The notes under the pieces were generated by a model. The model did not search any database, was not told the DNA's origin, and saw only the letters and a list, made by a program, of their open reading frames with translations. Source: Streptomyces sp. NRRL WC-3626 (GTDB lineage: Bacteria > Actinomycetota > Actinomycetes > Streptomycetales > Streptomycetaceae). From it: 64,000 bases of DNA. Position 1 is the first letter of the stretch; the number at the start of each line of letters is the position of its first letter. Made by a program: the position numbers and the translations under genes. Positions 25,737 through 34,809 of the stretch are shown here, in pieces. The stretch covers positions 186,001 to 250,000 of the forward strand of contig NZ_JOCA01000023.1 in the NCBI RefSeq assembly GCF_000718785.1, read 5' to 3'.

Positions 25737-27475
25737 GCGAACCTCCAGGGGGCGGGGACGGCGGGGGAACCGTGGGCGTCGCGGCTGACCGGGCCGGAGG
25801 AGAGCAGGTCGGCGAGGTCGGTGACGACCGGGACGGCGGCCGTGCCGCGCTCGTGCAGCCGCTCCAGCGCACGGGCCGTGGAAAGGTGGTGCGCGTCGTG
25901 CGGGAGGGCGGCGTGGGCGGGCAGGGCGATCCAGCCGTCGGCCGTGGGCACGGGCCGACGGAATCCGGCCGGCCGGCGCGGGTCGAGGCCCTGGGCCGCG
26001 CGGATCCGGGCCGGCATGGTCAGTACGTCGGCCGCCCCCAGCAGCGACGAGTCCACCCGCACACCGGCTCCCGTGCGCTGACGCAGCAGCAGCCCCGCGA
26101 GGACGGCCTCGGCCCCGAGGAGTCCTCCGAGCACGTCGAGCAGTGTCATCAGGGACGGTACGGGCGGTTCGTCCGCGGGCCGCACCGCCTCGCCCACTCC
26201 GGTGCGGGCCTGCACCATGAAGTCGGTGCCCATCGGCGCCCCGGGCAGCCGGTCGGCCCAGCCGCTGGTGTACGCGTAGACGAGCGCGGGGTTGTCGGCG
26301 GACAGGTCCTCGTGGTCCAGGCCGAGTGCGGCGGCCTTGCCCGGCGCCCAGTTGTGCAGGAACACATCGGCGTCCGCCGCCATCGCGCGCAGCCGCTCGC
26401 GGTCCGCGGCGGACTTGATGTCCACCTCGACGGCCTTCTTGCCCCGGTTGAGGGCGAGCCAGCGGGCCGAGACACCCGAGCAGGCCGGCGGCATACCGCG
26501 CAGCGGATCACCGCCCGGCGGCTCGATCCGCACCACTTCGGCGCCGAGCAGCCCCAGCAGATGCGCCGTGAGCGGTGCTTGGATGCGGCGGCCGGCCTCC
26601 AGGACGGTCATGCCGGCCAGCGGGGCGTCGACGGGCGGTGGTGCGCCGGAGCCCGAGTACGACGCCTCGTGCGCCGTCAGCTCCCAGGGTGGGGCCCCGT
26701 CGTGCTCGGCGGCCCGTTCGGTGAGCGTGTGCAGGGCGCACACCTCGGCTCCGGAGGCCCTGGCCGCTTCCCGGACGCGCTCCCAGCGGTGGCCGCGGGC
26801 CGCACCGTGCAGCTCTCGCGGGAAGGGCGCGCAGGCCGTGGCGTACCGGAACTGGAAGGGACGCCAGCCGCGCCGCACCGCGTCCGCCGGTGCGTCGAGG
26901 GCACGCCAGAAAGCGGCCCACGCACCAGGATCGAGCGTCTCCAGCTCGAAGACGATTCCGTCGGCGGAGGTGAACGGCGGGCCGCCCGGTGCGATCTCCG
27001 CGGCCTCAGCCTCTTCCGCTCCGGCCGCGGCGAGGTACTGCGAGACGGCGAGCAGTCCGGCCCGCTCGACGCTCACCTCGATGCTTGCCACCTGTGAGCC
27101 GCGGGCCTGGGCGAGGAGCCCGGCCAGCAGGCCCTGCACGGTCAGAACACCGGCGGCGGTGGCGGCGTAGTCGGCAGCGAGCCCGCGGGGCGACCCGTCC
27201 CGGCGGCCGTGCACGGCCATGATGCCCGTCGCCGCCTGCGCGGTCGCCTCGTCGACGGCGCGGTCGCCCCACGTCACGTGGGCGGTGATGCCGCCGCACT
27301 CCGGTCCGACGAGTGTCATGCGTTCGCCGGAGCGTCCGGTCTCCTCCGCGCCGAGCAGCCGTAGGTGCTCCGCGACGAGTCCGTCCGCCGGCCCCGGGGG
27401 GCCCGAAGCTTCCAGACGCAGTCCGTCGAGGGGCCGGGACGTCTGCGCGACGGCCGGTGTGGCTGGTGGTGCCAT
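25733..27475 (-). CDS. CaiB/BaiF-type (class III) CoA-transferase
   Basis: A 580-residue protein that holds a degenerate N-terminal half and a complete CaiB/BaiF domain in the C-terminal half. The complete domain has LEAGRRIQAPLTAHLLGLLGAEVVRIEPP, LNRGKKAVEVDIKS and FMVQARTGVGEA with the expected catalytic Asp just before it (TDFM). The start ATG at 27475 follows AAGGAGAGG. It probably moves CoA between acyl acceptors. It is coupled to the ligase downstream and divergent from an acyl-CoA dehydrogenase 110 bp away. Confidence 0.88.
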   Translation of the reverse strand: MAPPATPAVAQTSRPLDGLRLEASGPPGPADGLVAEHLRLLGAEETGRSGERMTLVGPECGGITAHVTWGDRAVDEATAQAATGIMAVHGRRDGSPRGLAADYAATAAGVLTVQGLLAGLLAQARGSQVASIEVSVERAGLLAVSQYLAAAGAEEAEAAEIAPGGPPFTSADGIVFELETLDPGAWAAFWRALDAPADAVRRGWRPFQFRYATACAPFPRELHGAARGHRWERVREAARASGAEVCALHTLTERAAEHDGAPPWELTAHEASYSGSGAPPPVDAPLAGMTVLEAGRRIQAPLTAHLLGLLGAEVVRIEPPGGDPLRGMPPACSGVSARWLALNRGKKAVEVDIKSAADRERLRAMAADADVFLHNWAPGKAAALGLDHEDLSADNPALVYAYTSGWADRLPGAPMGTDFMVQARTGVGEAVRPADEPPVPSLMTLLDVLGGLLGAEAVLAGLLLRQRTGAGVRVDSSLLGAADVLTMPARIRAAQGLDPRRPAGFRRPVPTADGWIALPAHAALPHDAHHLSTARALERLHERGTAAVPVVTDLADLLSSGPVSRDAHGSPAVPAPWRFA

Positions 27476-27585
27476 GCCTCTCCTTTCCTGACGCGCGGGA
27501 ACCCGGGGGCGATCACCCCCGACCGGTTCCACGAACAGACAGTCGGACCGGCGAGAGCCGGAGTTCCCTGAAAGGTGGGGGAGAC

Positions 27586-28764
27586 ATGCTGGACGAGACG
27601 CTCGGCGACCCGCAGTGTCCGCCGGAGGTGCGGGAGTTGAAGGAGCGGGTGGCGGACTTCGTCCGCTCCCGGGTGGTGCCGTGCGAAGGCATTCTGGACA
27701 GTGGTGGCTCCGACGCGGCCCGGACGCTGCACCGGCTGCGCCGGGAGGCGAAGGACGAAGGGCTGTGGGCACTGCCCCTTCCGGTCGAACTGGGCGGTCA
27801 GGGGCTTGGATTGCGGTCGTACGCGCATGTCGCGGAGGCGGAGGGCGCCAGTGATCACGGACCGGCGGTCCTCGGGTCGGCTTCCCTGCTGGACGCGCTC
27901 ATGCTGCGGCGGCACGGCAGCCCGCGTGTGCGCGAAAGCTACCTCGCGCCGCTGGTCGCCGGAGAGCTGCGGGCCGGCTACGCGATGACCGAGCAGGACG
28001 TGCCCGGCACCGACCCGTTCCTCACCGCCACCCGCGCCGTCGACACCGAGGACGGCTGGCGGCTGACGGGACGCAAGTGGTTCGTCAGCGGAGGCGACAC
28101 CGCCGACCTCGTCACCGTCCTCGCGCGCACGGACGGGCGGCCCCCGGAGCGCGACGGTCTGTCCCTGCTGTTGCTCCCGACCACCTCTCCCGGCTTCCGG
28201 GTGGTGCGCGAGCTGCCCGTGCTCGGTGCCGCCGGACAGGCGGAGATCGCACTCGACGGTGTCGCGGTGGACACTGACCACCTGATCGGTGAACGCGGCC
28301 AGGCCCTCGCCGTCGCCGCCGAACGGCTCCAGCTCGGCCGGACCCTGCGCTGCCTGCGCTGGCTCGGCCAGGCGGGCCGTGCATTCGACCTCATGCGGGA
28401 ACGCGCCGTCACCCGCTCCCGCTCCCGCGGCCCGCTCGGCGACCTGCAACTCGTCCAGCGCCACGTCTTCGAGTCACTGCTCGCCCTCCGCACGACCCGG
28501 CCGTTGGTCCACCAGGCCGTGTCCCGGCTCGACGCGGGCGTCGACGCCCATGTCGAAGTAGGGCTGGCCAAGGTCGCGGCGGCCCGCACGCTCCAACTGG
28601 TGGCCGACGCGGCGATACAGGTCCACGGCGCGGCGGGGCTCGGCCCGGACACCGCGCTCCCCGCCCTGTTCCGCACGGGGCGCGCGGCTCGCATCCTCGA
28701 CGGCCCCGACGAACTGCACATCACCTCCGTGGCACGGCATGTGCTGCGTGCGGAGCGGGCCTAG
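27586..28764 (+). CDS. Acyl-CoA dehydrogenase
   Basis: A 392-residue flavoenzyme. It has the N-terminal helical domain (LPVELGGQGLG), AGYAMTEQDVPGTDPF, WRLTGRKWFVSGG and the C-terminal AAIQVHGAAGLGPDTALP. The segment near the usual catalytic Glu reads ILDGPDELH, the ACAD10/11-like form with Asp. It is divergent from the CoA-transferase/ligase pair, an organisation like the E. coli caiA/caiB/caiC functions. Its stop codon TAG shares bases with the stop of the opposite gene (CTAG). ATG 27586 follows GGTGGGGGAG. Confidence 0.9.
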   Translation: MLDETLGDPQCPPEVRELKERVADFVRSRVVPCEGILDSGGSDAARTLHRLRREAKDEGLWALPLPVELGGQGLGLRSYAHVAEAEGASDHGPAVLGSASLLDALMLRRHGSPRVRESYLAPLVAGELRAGYAMTEQDVPGTDPFLTATRAVDTEDGWRLTGRKWFVSGGDTADLVTVLARTDGRPPERDGLSLLLLPTTSPGFRVVRELPVLGAAGQAEIALDGVAVDTDHLIGERGQALAVAAERLQLGRTLRCLRWLGQAGRAFDLMRERAVTRSRSRGPLGDLQLVQRHVFESLLALRTTRPLVHQAVSRLDAGVDAHVEVGLAKVAAARTLQLVADAAIQVHGAAGLGPDTALPALFRTGRAARILDGPDELHITSVARHVLRAERA

Positions 28765-29807
28765 CCGGTGCCACCGGCCACCCGGCCGGTGAGTTCCGCG
28801 AGGGCGTACGCCAGGAAGAAGTCGCCCCAGATCAACTCGTGCCGGACGGCTGTTCCGGCCGTGAGGTCGTAACAGCCTTCCAGGAGGCGGCCGTCGGTGG
28901 TCAGGTGCCGGTCGACCAGCGTTTCGAGGAGGCCGACGGCCCGGTCCCGGCGTCCCAGTCGCAGCAGAGCCAGCGCGGTGATGGCGGCGGCGGAGGTGTC
29001 GAGGGGGCTGCCGGGGTGAGCGGTGTCGGCGAGCGGTACGGAAGAGGCCGGCGTCAACGTGTCGAAGAGCGCGGCGAACGAGTCGCCGTCCGGCAGACAG
29101 GCGCCTTCGGCCAGGGCGAGCAGCAGCCACGCCGGACCACGGCTCCAGCCCGGTGGGGGATCGGCGCAGGCGGTCCAGCCGGTCGCCTCGGTGTGCAGCC
29201 ACGACCACGAGGACGGTTGGCTCCCGAGGCACAGGTCGAGATGCCGACGCAGATGGGAGCGGGCGGCCTCCGCGTCCACCGTGGCCAGCAGCGGCACCAT
29301 GCCGGGTACGCCGTCCACGCGGGCCATCAGACGCGGCCCGCCGAACGCCGACCCCCACGGCACGAGGCCCAGTTCCGGATCGAAGGCGTCCCGGCAGGCC
29401 CGCGCGCCCCGGTTCCGGATCCGGTCTCCGTCATCGGCGAAGACGGTGCCGTACCAGAAGATCAGTCCCCGGGCGGAGGTGTCCGCCCCGGCCCAGTCGG
29501 CCAGGCGGGCCGTGCACGCCCGTGCGGCCTCCCGGTCCGAGGGGTCGCCGGTGTGCCGGGCGCGCAGCCACAGCAGTCCCGCCCAGAAGCCGCCGGTCCA
29601 GGAGCCGCGCGCCGTCGTCCTCCACGTGCCGGTGTCCGGATCCGCGTAGAGGGGGAACCGGTCGCCGACCTCGATACGGGTGATGGCGACCCTGGCGAGG
29701 ACGGAGTCGAGCGCCGGGGCGGCCCAGTCGGGTAGCGGGTCCGGTTCCACGCGGCCCGCCCGCCGGTCCTCGGACGGGGAAGCGTCCCCGTCCGGGCGTG
29801 CCTTCAT
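28761..29807 (-). CDS. GH88/GH105-like unsaturated uronyl hydrolase
   Basis: A 348-residue (alpha/alpha)6-barrel-like protein. Typical text is GSWTGGFWAGLLWLRARHTG, RVDGVPGMVPLL, the WSRGPAWLLLALAEG segment and HELIWGDFFLAYALAEL. It has no signal peptide, so it would act on an oligosaccharide already imported. Its ATG overlaps the stop of the upstream MFS gene, so permease and hydrolase are a coupled pair. The 3' ends of this gene and the acyl-CoA dehydrogenase share CTAG. The substrate is inferred only from the family. Confidence 0.8.
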   Translation of the reverse strand: MKARPDGDASPSEDRRAGRVEPDPLPDWAAPALDSVLARVAITRIEVGDRFPLYADPDTGTWRTTARGSWTGGFWAGLLWLRARHTGDPSDREAARACTARLADWAGADTSARGLIFWYGTVFADDGDRIRNRGARACRDAFDPELGLVPWGSAFGGPRLMARVDGVPGMVPLLATVDAEAARSHLRRHLDLCLGSQPSSWSWLHTEATGWTACADPPPGWSRGPAWLLLALAEGACLPDGDSFAALFDTLTPASSVPLADTAHPGSPLDTSAAAITALALLRLGRRDRAVGLLETLVDRHLTTDGRLLEGCYDLTAGTAVRHELIWGDFFLAYALAELTGRVAGGTG

Positions 29808-31021
29808 GACCGCACGTCCGACCGGCGTTCCCGCACGGACCACAGCAACGCCACCACACCGGCGCCCGCGAACTCGGCCGCCACGAGAAGCCACCCGCTT
29901 CCGTACCGGCCCGCCTCGGCCAGCACCCCGAACATTGGCGGACCGACCGCGAACCCGGCGAAGAAGCCCGCGGAGACCAGCGCGGAGTCCTGGCCGGCCC
30001 GGCCCGGCGCGGCGCGCTGCATGACGAGGACCATCGACACCGCGTTCGCTGCCACGGCGAACACCCCGACGGCCACGGCCGCCACCCACACCAGCGGGCG
30101 AGCGGACAACGAGCCCGCCAACAGCAGGGCCGCCGCCACCGCTCCGACGGCGAGCGAGCCTGGCAGCCAGACCGCCCGGCCGGGATGCCCCGCCACCTTC
30201 GACCAGCCCAGCCGGCCCGCGATCCCGGAGACACCGAGCACGGCCACCAGCGCCCCCGCCGCCGTGGGACCGAGCCCCAGACGTTCGGTGCCGTACAGCG
30301 ACAGGTAGGTGTTGACCGAGGCGATGCCGCAGCCGAGCAGCAGCGAGAACACCATCAGCCACGCGGTCATCCCGCGCGGCACCCAGATGGCCGGAGTGGA
30401 CTTCGCGGGCGGGTCGGCGGGCAGGGCGCGTGCCGCCCACACGGCGGCCACCGCCGCGGCGCCGGCGGCGGTCCAGACGGCGCCCCGCCACCCGGTCAGA
30501 CCGGCCAGTGCCGCGAGCGGCAGCCCGGCCGCGAACGCCCCCAGCTGTACCCCCGACTGCTTCATGCCGGTCACCGAGCCGCGCCGGGCAGGCGGTACGG
30601 CGGCGAGGATCGCCTTGTTCGTGGCGGGGTTGGCCAGCGCCTGCGGCAATCCGCCGAGCGCGACGGCGGCCAGCAGGAACCCGGAGCCGGGAGCCGTTCC
30701 GATCAATGCCAGCGCGACCGCGGCCACGGCGAGCAGGGCCACCAGGCAGCGCCGGGGCCCCACCCGGTCCACCACCCGGCCGCCGGCCGGGGAGAGCACG
30801 GCTGCCGTGGCGAACCCGACGGTGGTCGTCAGCCCGAGCACCGTCGGCGAGACGCCGAGGTCCGCCACGAGCCGCGGGCCGAGCGCCCCGAGCAGGAACA
30901 GCTGCATCATCGAGAAGGCCATGGCACACGTCAGCAGCGTGGTCAGAGCCCTTGTCGCTCCTTCCCCGATCGCCGAACCCGCCTCGTTCCGCCCGGCCTG
31001 CGCTGTCCGTCCCGTCGTCAC
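29804..31021 (-). CDS. MFS transporter
   Basis: A 405-residue permease with twelve helices. The loop motif is AGGRVVDRVGPRRCLVALLA, and an Ala-rich ANPATNKAILAAVPPARRGS stretch lies mid-domain. GTG 31021 has AAGGAGG at a good distance. It is coupled to the GH88-like hydrolase by ATGA, so uptake of an unsaturated uronyl-containing oligosaccharide would fit; export is also possible. It is divergent from the copper-region membrane protein with 155 bp between them. Confidence 0.88.
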   Translation of the reverse strand: MTTGRTAQAGRNEAGSAIGEGATRALTTLLTCAMAFSMMQLFLLGALGPRLVADLGVSPTVLGLTTTVGFATAAVLSPAGGRVVDRVGPRRCLVALLAVAAVALALIGTAPGSGFLLAAVALGGLPQALANPATNKAILAAVPPARRGSVTGMKQSGVQLGAFAAGLPLAALAGLTGWRGAVWTAAGAAAVAAVWAARALPADPPAKSTPAIWVPRGMTAWLMVFSLLLGCGIASVNTYLSLYGTERLGLGPTAAGALVAVLGVSGIAGRLGWSKVAGHPGRAVWLPGSLAVGAVAAALLLAGSLSARPLVWVAAVAVGVFAVAANAVSMVLVMQRAAPGRAGQDSALVSAGFFAGFAVGPPMFGVLAEAGRYGSGWLLVAAEFAGAGVVALLWSVRERRSDVRS

Positions 31022-31176
31022 AGACGCACCTCCTTGGGGAGGCAGTCGAGGGCAACTCTCCTGGAGTTCCCGGGGGTTGGCGTGACATGAATCACCGGGA
31101 GCGCATTGAGGCGCGGGCCCGGGAACTTCTCGTACTCGCGCAAGACGATGCGCCGGAAATGCAAGGATGAGCCGCC

Positions 31177-31881
31177 ATGGGCGCTGGGTGGTGTCTCCGC
31201 ACGACACGGGCCGCGGTGTTCGCGGCCGTCTGCGTGCTGCTCGCCGCCCTGGGGCACGTCATGATGTCGGGCTCCTCCGTGCCCTGGTGGGCCCTCGCGG
31301 TCGCGGTGGCGGCGTGCGGCGGGACGGCGTGGTGCCTGGCCGGCCGGGAACGCGGGCTCCTCCTCGTCTCCTCCGTCGTGGTGGCCGCCCAGTCGGCACT
31401 GCACGAGTGGTTCTCCTACGCGCAGGAACTGTCGACGTCGTCGATGTCCGTGGGCGGCACGGCTCACGGCACGCCCTCCACGCACCACATGGCCTCCATG
31501 GCTCACACCGGTCACGCCATGCACTCCATGACCCATGACGGATCCGCCGTGGTGCCGACGGGTGCCATGGACCCGGTGACGGGAATCGGCCACCTCATGG
31601 GCGGCGAGATGTCCTCCCCGGGCATGCTCGCCGCCCACTTGCTGGCCGCGCTGCTGAGCGGCCTGTGGCTCGCGCACGGCGAACGCGCGGCCTTCCGCAT
31701 CCTGCGGGCCGTCGCCGGACGGCTGGCCGCCCCGCTGCGACTGCTCCTCGCCCTCCCGGCACCTCCGCGCCGCCCAGGCGTCGTCCTGCGCCGTGGCCGC
31801 ACGGACCGCAGTCCACGCCGGCTGCTCCTGGTGTACGCGATCACTTCTCGGGGTCCACCCGCGGGAACCGCTGTCCTCTGA
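31177..31881 (+). CDS. His/Met-rich membrane protein, copy 1 (partner of ECF sigma?)
   Basis: A 234-residue membrane protein with about four helices. After AAVFAAVCVLLAALGHVMMSG comes a second and third helix, then an extracytoplasmic loop loaded with metal-type residues: STHHMASMAHTGHAMHSM and GIGHLMGGEM. It ends with a helix MLAAHLLAALLSGLWLAHGE and a basic tail. A homologue lies at 32853; each is followed by an ECF sigma gene. It may sense or bind copper and restrain the sigma factor, but no anti-sigma domain is recognisable. Confidence 0.7.
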   Translation: MGAGWCLRTTRAAVFAAVCVLLAALGHVMMSGSSVPWWALAVAVAACGGTAWCLAGRERGLLLVSSVVVAAQSALHEWFSYAQELSTSSMSVGGTAHGTPSTHHMASMAHTGHAMHSMTHDGSAVVPTGAMDPVTGIGHLMGGEMSSPGMLAAHLLAALLSGLWLAHGERAAFRILRAVAGRLAAPLRLLLALPAPPRRPGVVLRRGRTDRSPRRLLLVYAITSRGPPAGTAVL

Positions 31882-32071
31882 GACAGCCGGTTCCCCGACA
31901 CCGTCCCGGGCCTCTCACGCCCGAACGGCTTCGGGCACCAGGGGTGCGCCGCAGTAGAGGCGTACTCCTGCCACCCCCTGCCCACACCGGATCCGCCGTG
32001 TGCCCCGAGCCGCCCGGTCCGGTCTCCGGATGTCCGCGTGCCGGCCCTCCGGACCCCGAAAAGGACACCTG

Positions 32072-32713
32072 GTGATCAGTCCCGCTCCTCCTGCTGCATG
32101 CGACAGGACTTCGCACCCCACGAGAACACCTGAGGAACGCAAGTCGGCCGACGAGCTGATAACGGCCTGGGCGCTCACCGCCCGCAGCGGTGACCCGGAA
32201 GCCGTCGAGAAGTTCGTTCGCGCCCTCCAAAGAGACGTCCGGCACTTCGTCGGGTACCTCGGCGCCGACCCCCAAGCCGCCGACGACCTGGCTCAGGACA
32301 CCTTCCTGCGGGCCCTGGGCAGCCTGCACCGTTTCGAGGGTCGCTCCTCCGCCCGCGTCTGGCTGCTGTCCATCGCCCGCCGGGCGGTGATCGACAGTTA
32401 CCGGTACGCGTCCGCCCGGCCGCGTCTCGCCGACACCGAGGACTGGCAGTCCGCCGCCGAACGCGCCCAGGAGCGCGGTCTGCCCGGCTTCGACGACGGC
32501 GTCGCTCTCACCGAACTGCTGGACGCGCTGCCCGCCGAACGCCGTGAGGCGTTCGTCCTCACCCAACTCCTCGGCCTTCCCTACGCGGAGGCGGCCGAGC
32601 TCAGCGGCTGCCCGGTCGGTACGGTCCGCTCCCGGGTCGCCCGGGCCCGTGCCACGCTGACGCGGTTACTGCACGAGGCGGAACGAGCCGACCCGGTGAG
32701 GGCTCCGGACTGA
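32072..32713 (+). CDS. ECF sigma factor, copy 1
   Basis: A 213-residue sigma-70 family ECF factor. Sigma-2: DLAQDTFLRALGSLHRFEGRSSARVWLLSIARR (32290-32390 region). Sigma-4: RREAFVLTQLLGLPYAEAAEL and CPVGTVRSRVARARA. GTG 32072 follows AAAAGGACAC. It is very similar to the factor at 33746 across both domains, showing tandem duplication of the pair. It should direct RNA polymerase to copper-response or related promoters; the targets are not known. Confidence 0.9.
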   Translation: MISPAPPAACDRTSHPTRTPEERKSADELITAWALTARSGDPEAVEKFVRALQRDVRHFVGYLGADPQAADDLAQDTFLRALGSLHRFEGRSSARVWLLSIARRAVIDSYRYASARPRLADTEDWQSAAERAQERGLPGFDDGVALTELLDALPAERREAFVLTQLLGLPYAEAAELSGCPVGTVRSRVARARATLTRLLHEAERADPVRAPD

Positions 32714-32852
32714 CCGGGTGTCCTGAGCGGCCCGGGCCGACCGCTGGGGGCCTCGCAACCGGGCCGTGCGGGACTCGCTCCCGGCCGCGGTCCGGTCGGG
32801 TGGGTATCCCTGGTGTCAGCGGTTCGTCCGCAGGGTGCCAGGATGGGGCGCC

Positions 32853-33593
32853 ATGTTCGCCGGTGGGTTTCTGCGTGTGCTGCGGGCCGCGGTGTTCGCG
32901 GCCGTCTGCGTGGTGCTCGCCGCCCTCGGCCACGTGCTGATGTCGGGGGAGGGGCTGCCCTGGTGGGTGCTCCTCTCCGGCGCCGCCGTGGTCGGTGCCG
33001 TCGGCTGGGCCTTCGGGGCCCACGAGCGTCGCCGCCGTACGGTGGCCGGCCTGACGGTTGTCGTCCAGACCTGCCTGCATATCGCCTTCACGCTCGCGCA
33101 GTCCGGCAACCGGCCGGCCATGGCGGCGGCACCGGGGGATGCGCAGTCCCTTCGGCAATGGGCCGACCGCTTTCTCTGCGGTGCGGCCCCCACGCCCGAG
33201 CGGGTTGCCCGGGCCTATGACATCGCCGTGGCGGCGGGACTGCACCCCACGGATCACCTGGCCTCTCACGGCGCCCACAACATGGCGCCGACGGGCCACG
33301 ACATGACGCACCTGGCCGGTTCGTCCTCCTGGGGCATGCTGGCCGCCCACGTGCTGGCCGCCGTCCTGTGCGGACTTTGGCTGGCCCAGGGCGAAACCGC
33401 GGTCTTCAAGATGCTCCGTGCCTGCGCGGACCGCGCGTTCGTACCGTTGCGGCTGGTCCTGGCGGTACTCTGCCCACCCTCCACTCCGCCCTCCTTCCGC
33501 CCGGCTCCGCGGCCGAGGCGGCGCCTGCGGCAGCTCCTGCTCGTCCACGCCCTCACCACCCGGGGGCCTCCCGGGGAGACCGCTGTCGTCTGA
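32853..33593 (+). CDS. His/Met-rich membrane protein, copy 2
   Basis: A 246-residue homologue of the protein at 31177, with the same LRAAVFAAVCVVLAALGHVLMSG first helix and the same C-terminal GMLAAHVLAAVLCGLWLAQGE helix. The loop has THDHLASH-like and HNMAPTGHDMTHLAG text, fewer Met than copy 1 but still His-rich. ATG 32853 follows AGGATGGGG. It lies between the two sigma genes and is followed by sigma copy 2. It is probably a metal-sensing membrane protein; function unproven. Confidence 0.7.
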   Translation: MFAGGFLRVLRAAVFAAVCVVLAALGHVLMSGEGLPWWVLLSGAAVVGAVGWAFGAHERRRRTVAGLTVVVQTCLHIAFTLAQSGNRPAMAAAPGDAQSLRQWADRFLCGAAPTPERVARAYDIAVAAGLHPTDHLASHGAHNMAPTGHDMTHLAGSSSWGMLAAHVLAAVLCGLWLAQGETAVFKMLRACADRAFVPLRLVLAVLCPPSTPPSFRPAPRPRRRLRQLLLVHALTTRGPPGETAVV

Positions 33594-33745
33594 CAGCCGG
33601 ATCACCGCCACCGCCTTCCACACGGCGGCGGTCTCCCGCCCGCGCTTCCTCGCGGCCGGATCTCCCCATCACCCGTGCGACCGCCGACGGCACCTGTGCC
33701 GTGCCCGGCCCGTCCGCGCGGGACTGAAGGAAGGACCACAGGACC

Positions 33746-34342
33746 ATGACCCCTGCCCTGCCCACCGTGACCGACGAGACGGTCACCTCCTGGGCGCTCG
33801 CCGCCGCCGACGGCGACAGCGAAGCGGTCGACCGTTTCGTCCGGGCACTGCAACGCGACGTACGCCGCTACGTGACGTACCTCGCCGACGACGCACAGGC
33901 GGCGGACGACCTGACCCAGGACACGTTCCTGCGCGCCCTGACGGCACTGCCCCGGTTCGAGGGGCGTTCCTCGGCGCGGACCTGGCTGCTGTCGATCGCC
34001 CGGCGGACCGTCATCGACAGCCTGCGCCACGCCGCCTGCCGTCCCCGTACGGCATGGACCGACGACTGGCAGACCGCGGCCGAACGCGCCCAGCCGACGG
34101 GACTGCCGGGCTTCGACGAAGGCGTCGCCCTCATGGAGCTGGTCGACTCCCTGCCCGGCGACCGCCGCGAGGCGTTCGTGCTGACCCAGCTCCTCGGGCT
34201 GCCGTACGCCGAGGCCGCCGAGCTGAGCCGGTGCCCGGTCGGCACGGTGCGCTCCCGGGTGTCCCGCGCCCGGACCGCCCTGGCCGAGTGGGCGGCGGAC
34301 GGGTCCGTCACCCGCCACCTGGCGGAACCCGCCGTGGCCTGA
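33746..34342 (+). CDS. ECF sigma factor, copy 2
   Basis: A 198-residue ECF factor with sigma-2 text DDLTQDTFLRALTALPRFEG and SARTWLLSIARRTVIDS, and sigma-4 text RREAFVLTQLLGLPYAEAAEL and CPVGTVRSRVSRARTAL. It starts at 33746 behind GGAAGGA. Compared with copy 1 it lacks the N-terminal extension. It precedes the copper-efflux genes by about 200 bp; a GGAAC-type -35 at 34461 with CGAC near 34483 could be its promoter target, but this is weak. Confidence 0.9.
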   Translation: MTPALPTVTDETVTSWALAAADGDSEAVDRFVRALQRDVRRYVTYLADDAQAADDLTQDTFLRALTALPRFEGRSSARTWLLSIARRTVIDSLRHAACRPRTAWTDDWQTAAERAQPTGLPGFDEGVALMELVDSLPGDRREAFVLTQLLGLPYAEAAELSRCPVGTVRSRVSRARTALAEWAADGSVTRHLAEPAVA

Positions 34343-34554
34343 CGACACGACCGGGCGCCGTTCCGGCCGTCGGCCGCCGCTCCAGGGCAGCGGCCGACGG
34401 CTGCCGACCTTCCTGAAGCCCCTCGGACCTCTCCGGTGACGGGCGTCACACTTGCCCTGAGGAACTGGAGAGCCTGCGGCCCCGACTCCTGTACCGGTGC
34501 GGCTCGGTCCAGCGGAGGCCGTGCGGCGTGCGACGCGATCGGGAGAGCCGACAG

Positions 34555-34809
34555 ATGGCCCAGACACGGCAACCCGCTTCCGGTACGCCCGCCGGCCTGC
34601 TGCGCCGTGTCCTGCCCCCTCCCGCCCTGTGCGGGTTCCTCGTGCTGCTGGTGCTGGTGTTCGCCGTCTCCTACGCCGTCGGCCGGGGCGTCGGCCCCGT
34701 CGCGCCCGGGATGCACGGCCCCGGGATCACTCAGGACGGCCATGAGGGCGGCGGCACGGACGTGGAGGACGACGACATGGGCGGCATGAACCACGGGAGC
34801 GGACACTGA
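34555..34809 (+). CDS. Small single-pass membrane protein with Met/His tail
   Basis: An 84-residue protein with one membrane helix (LCGFLVLLVLVFAVSYAVG) and a soluble C-terminus rich in Gly, Asp, His and Met: GMHGP, DGHEGGG and DMGGMNHGSGH at the very end. The final stop overlaps the copA start (TGATG). The tail looks like a copper-binding segment that could hand copper to or from the ATPase. ATG 34555 follows GGGAGA. It is not a known domain family to me. Confidence 0.75.
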   Translation: MAQTRQPASGTPAGLLRRVLPPPALCGFLVLLVLVFAVSYAVGRGVGPVAPGMHGPGITQDGHEGGGTDVEDDDMGGMNHGSGH

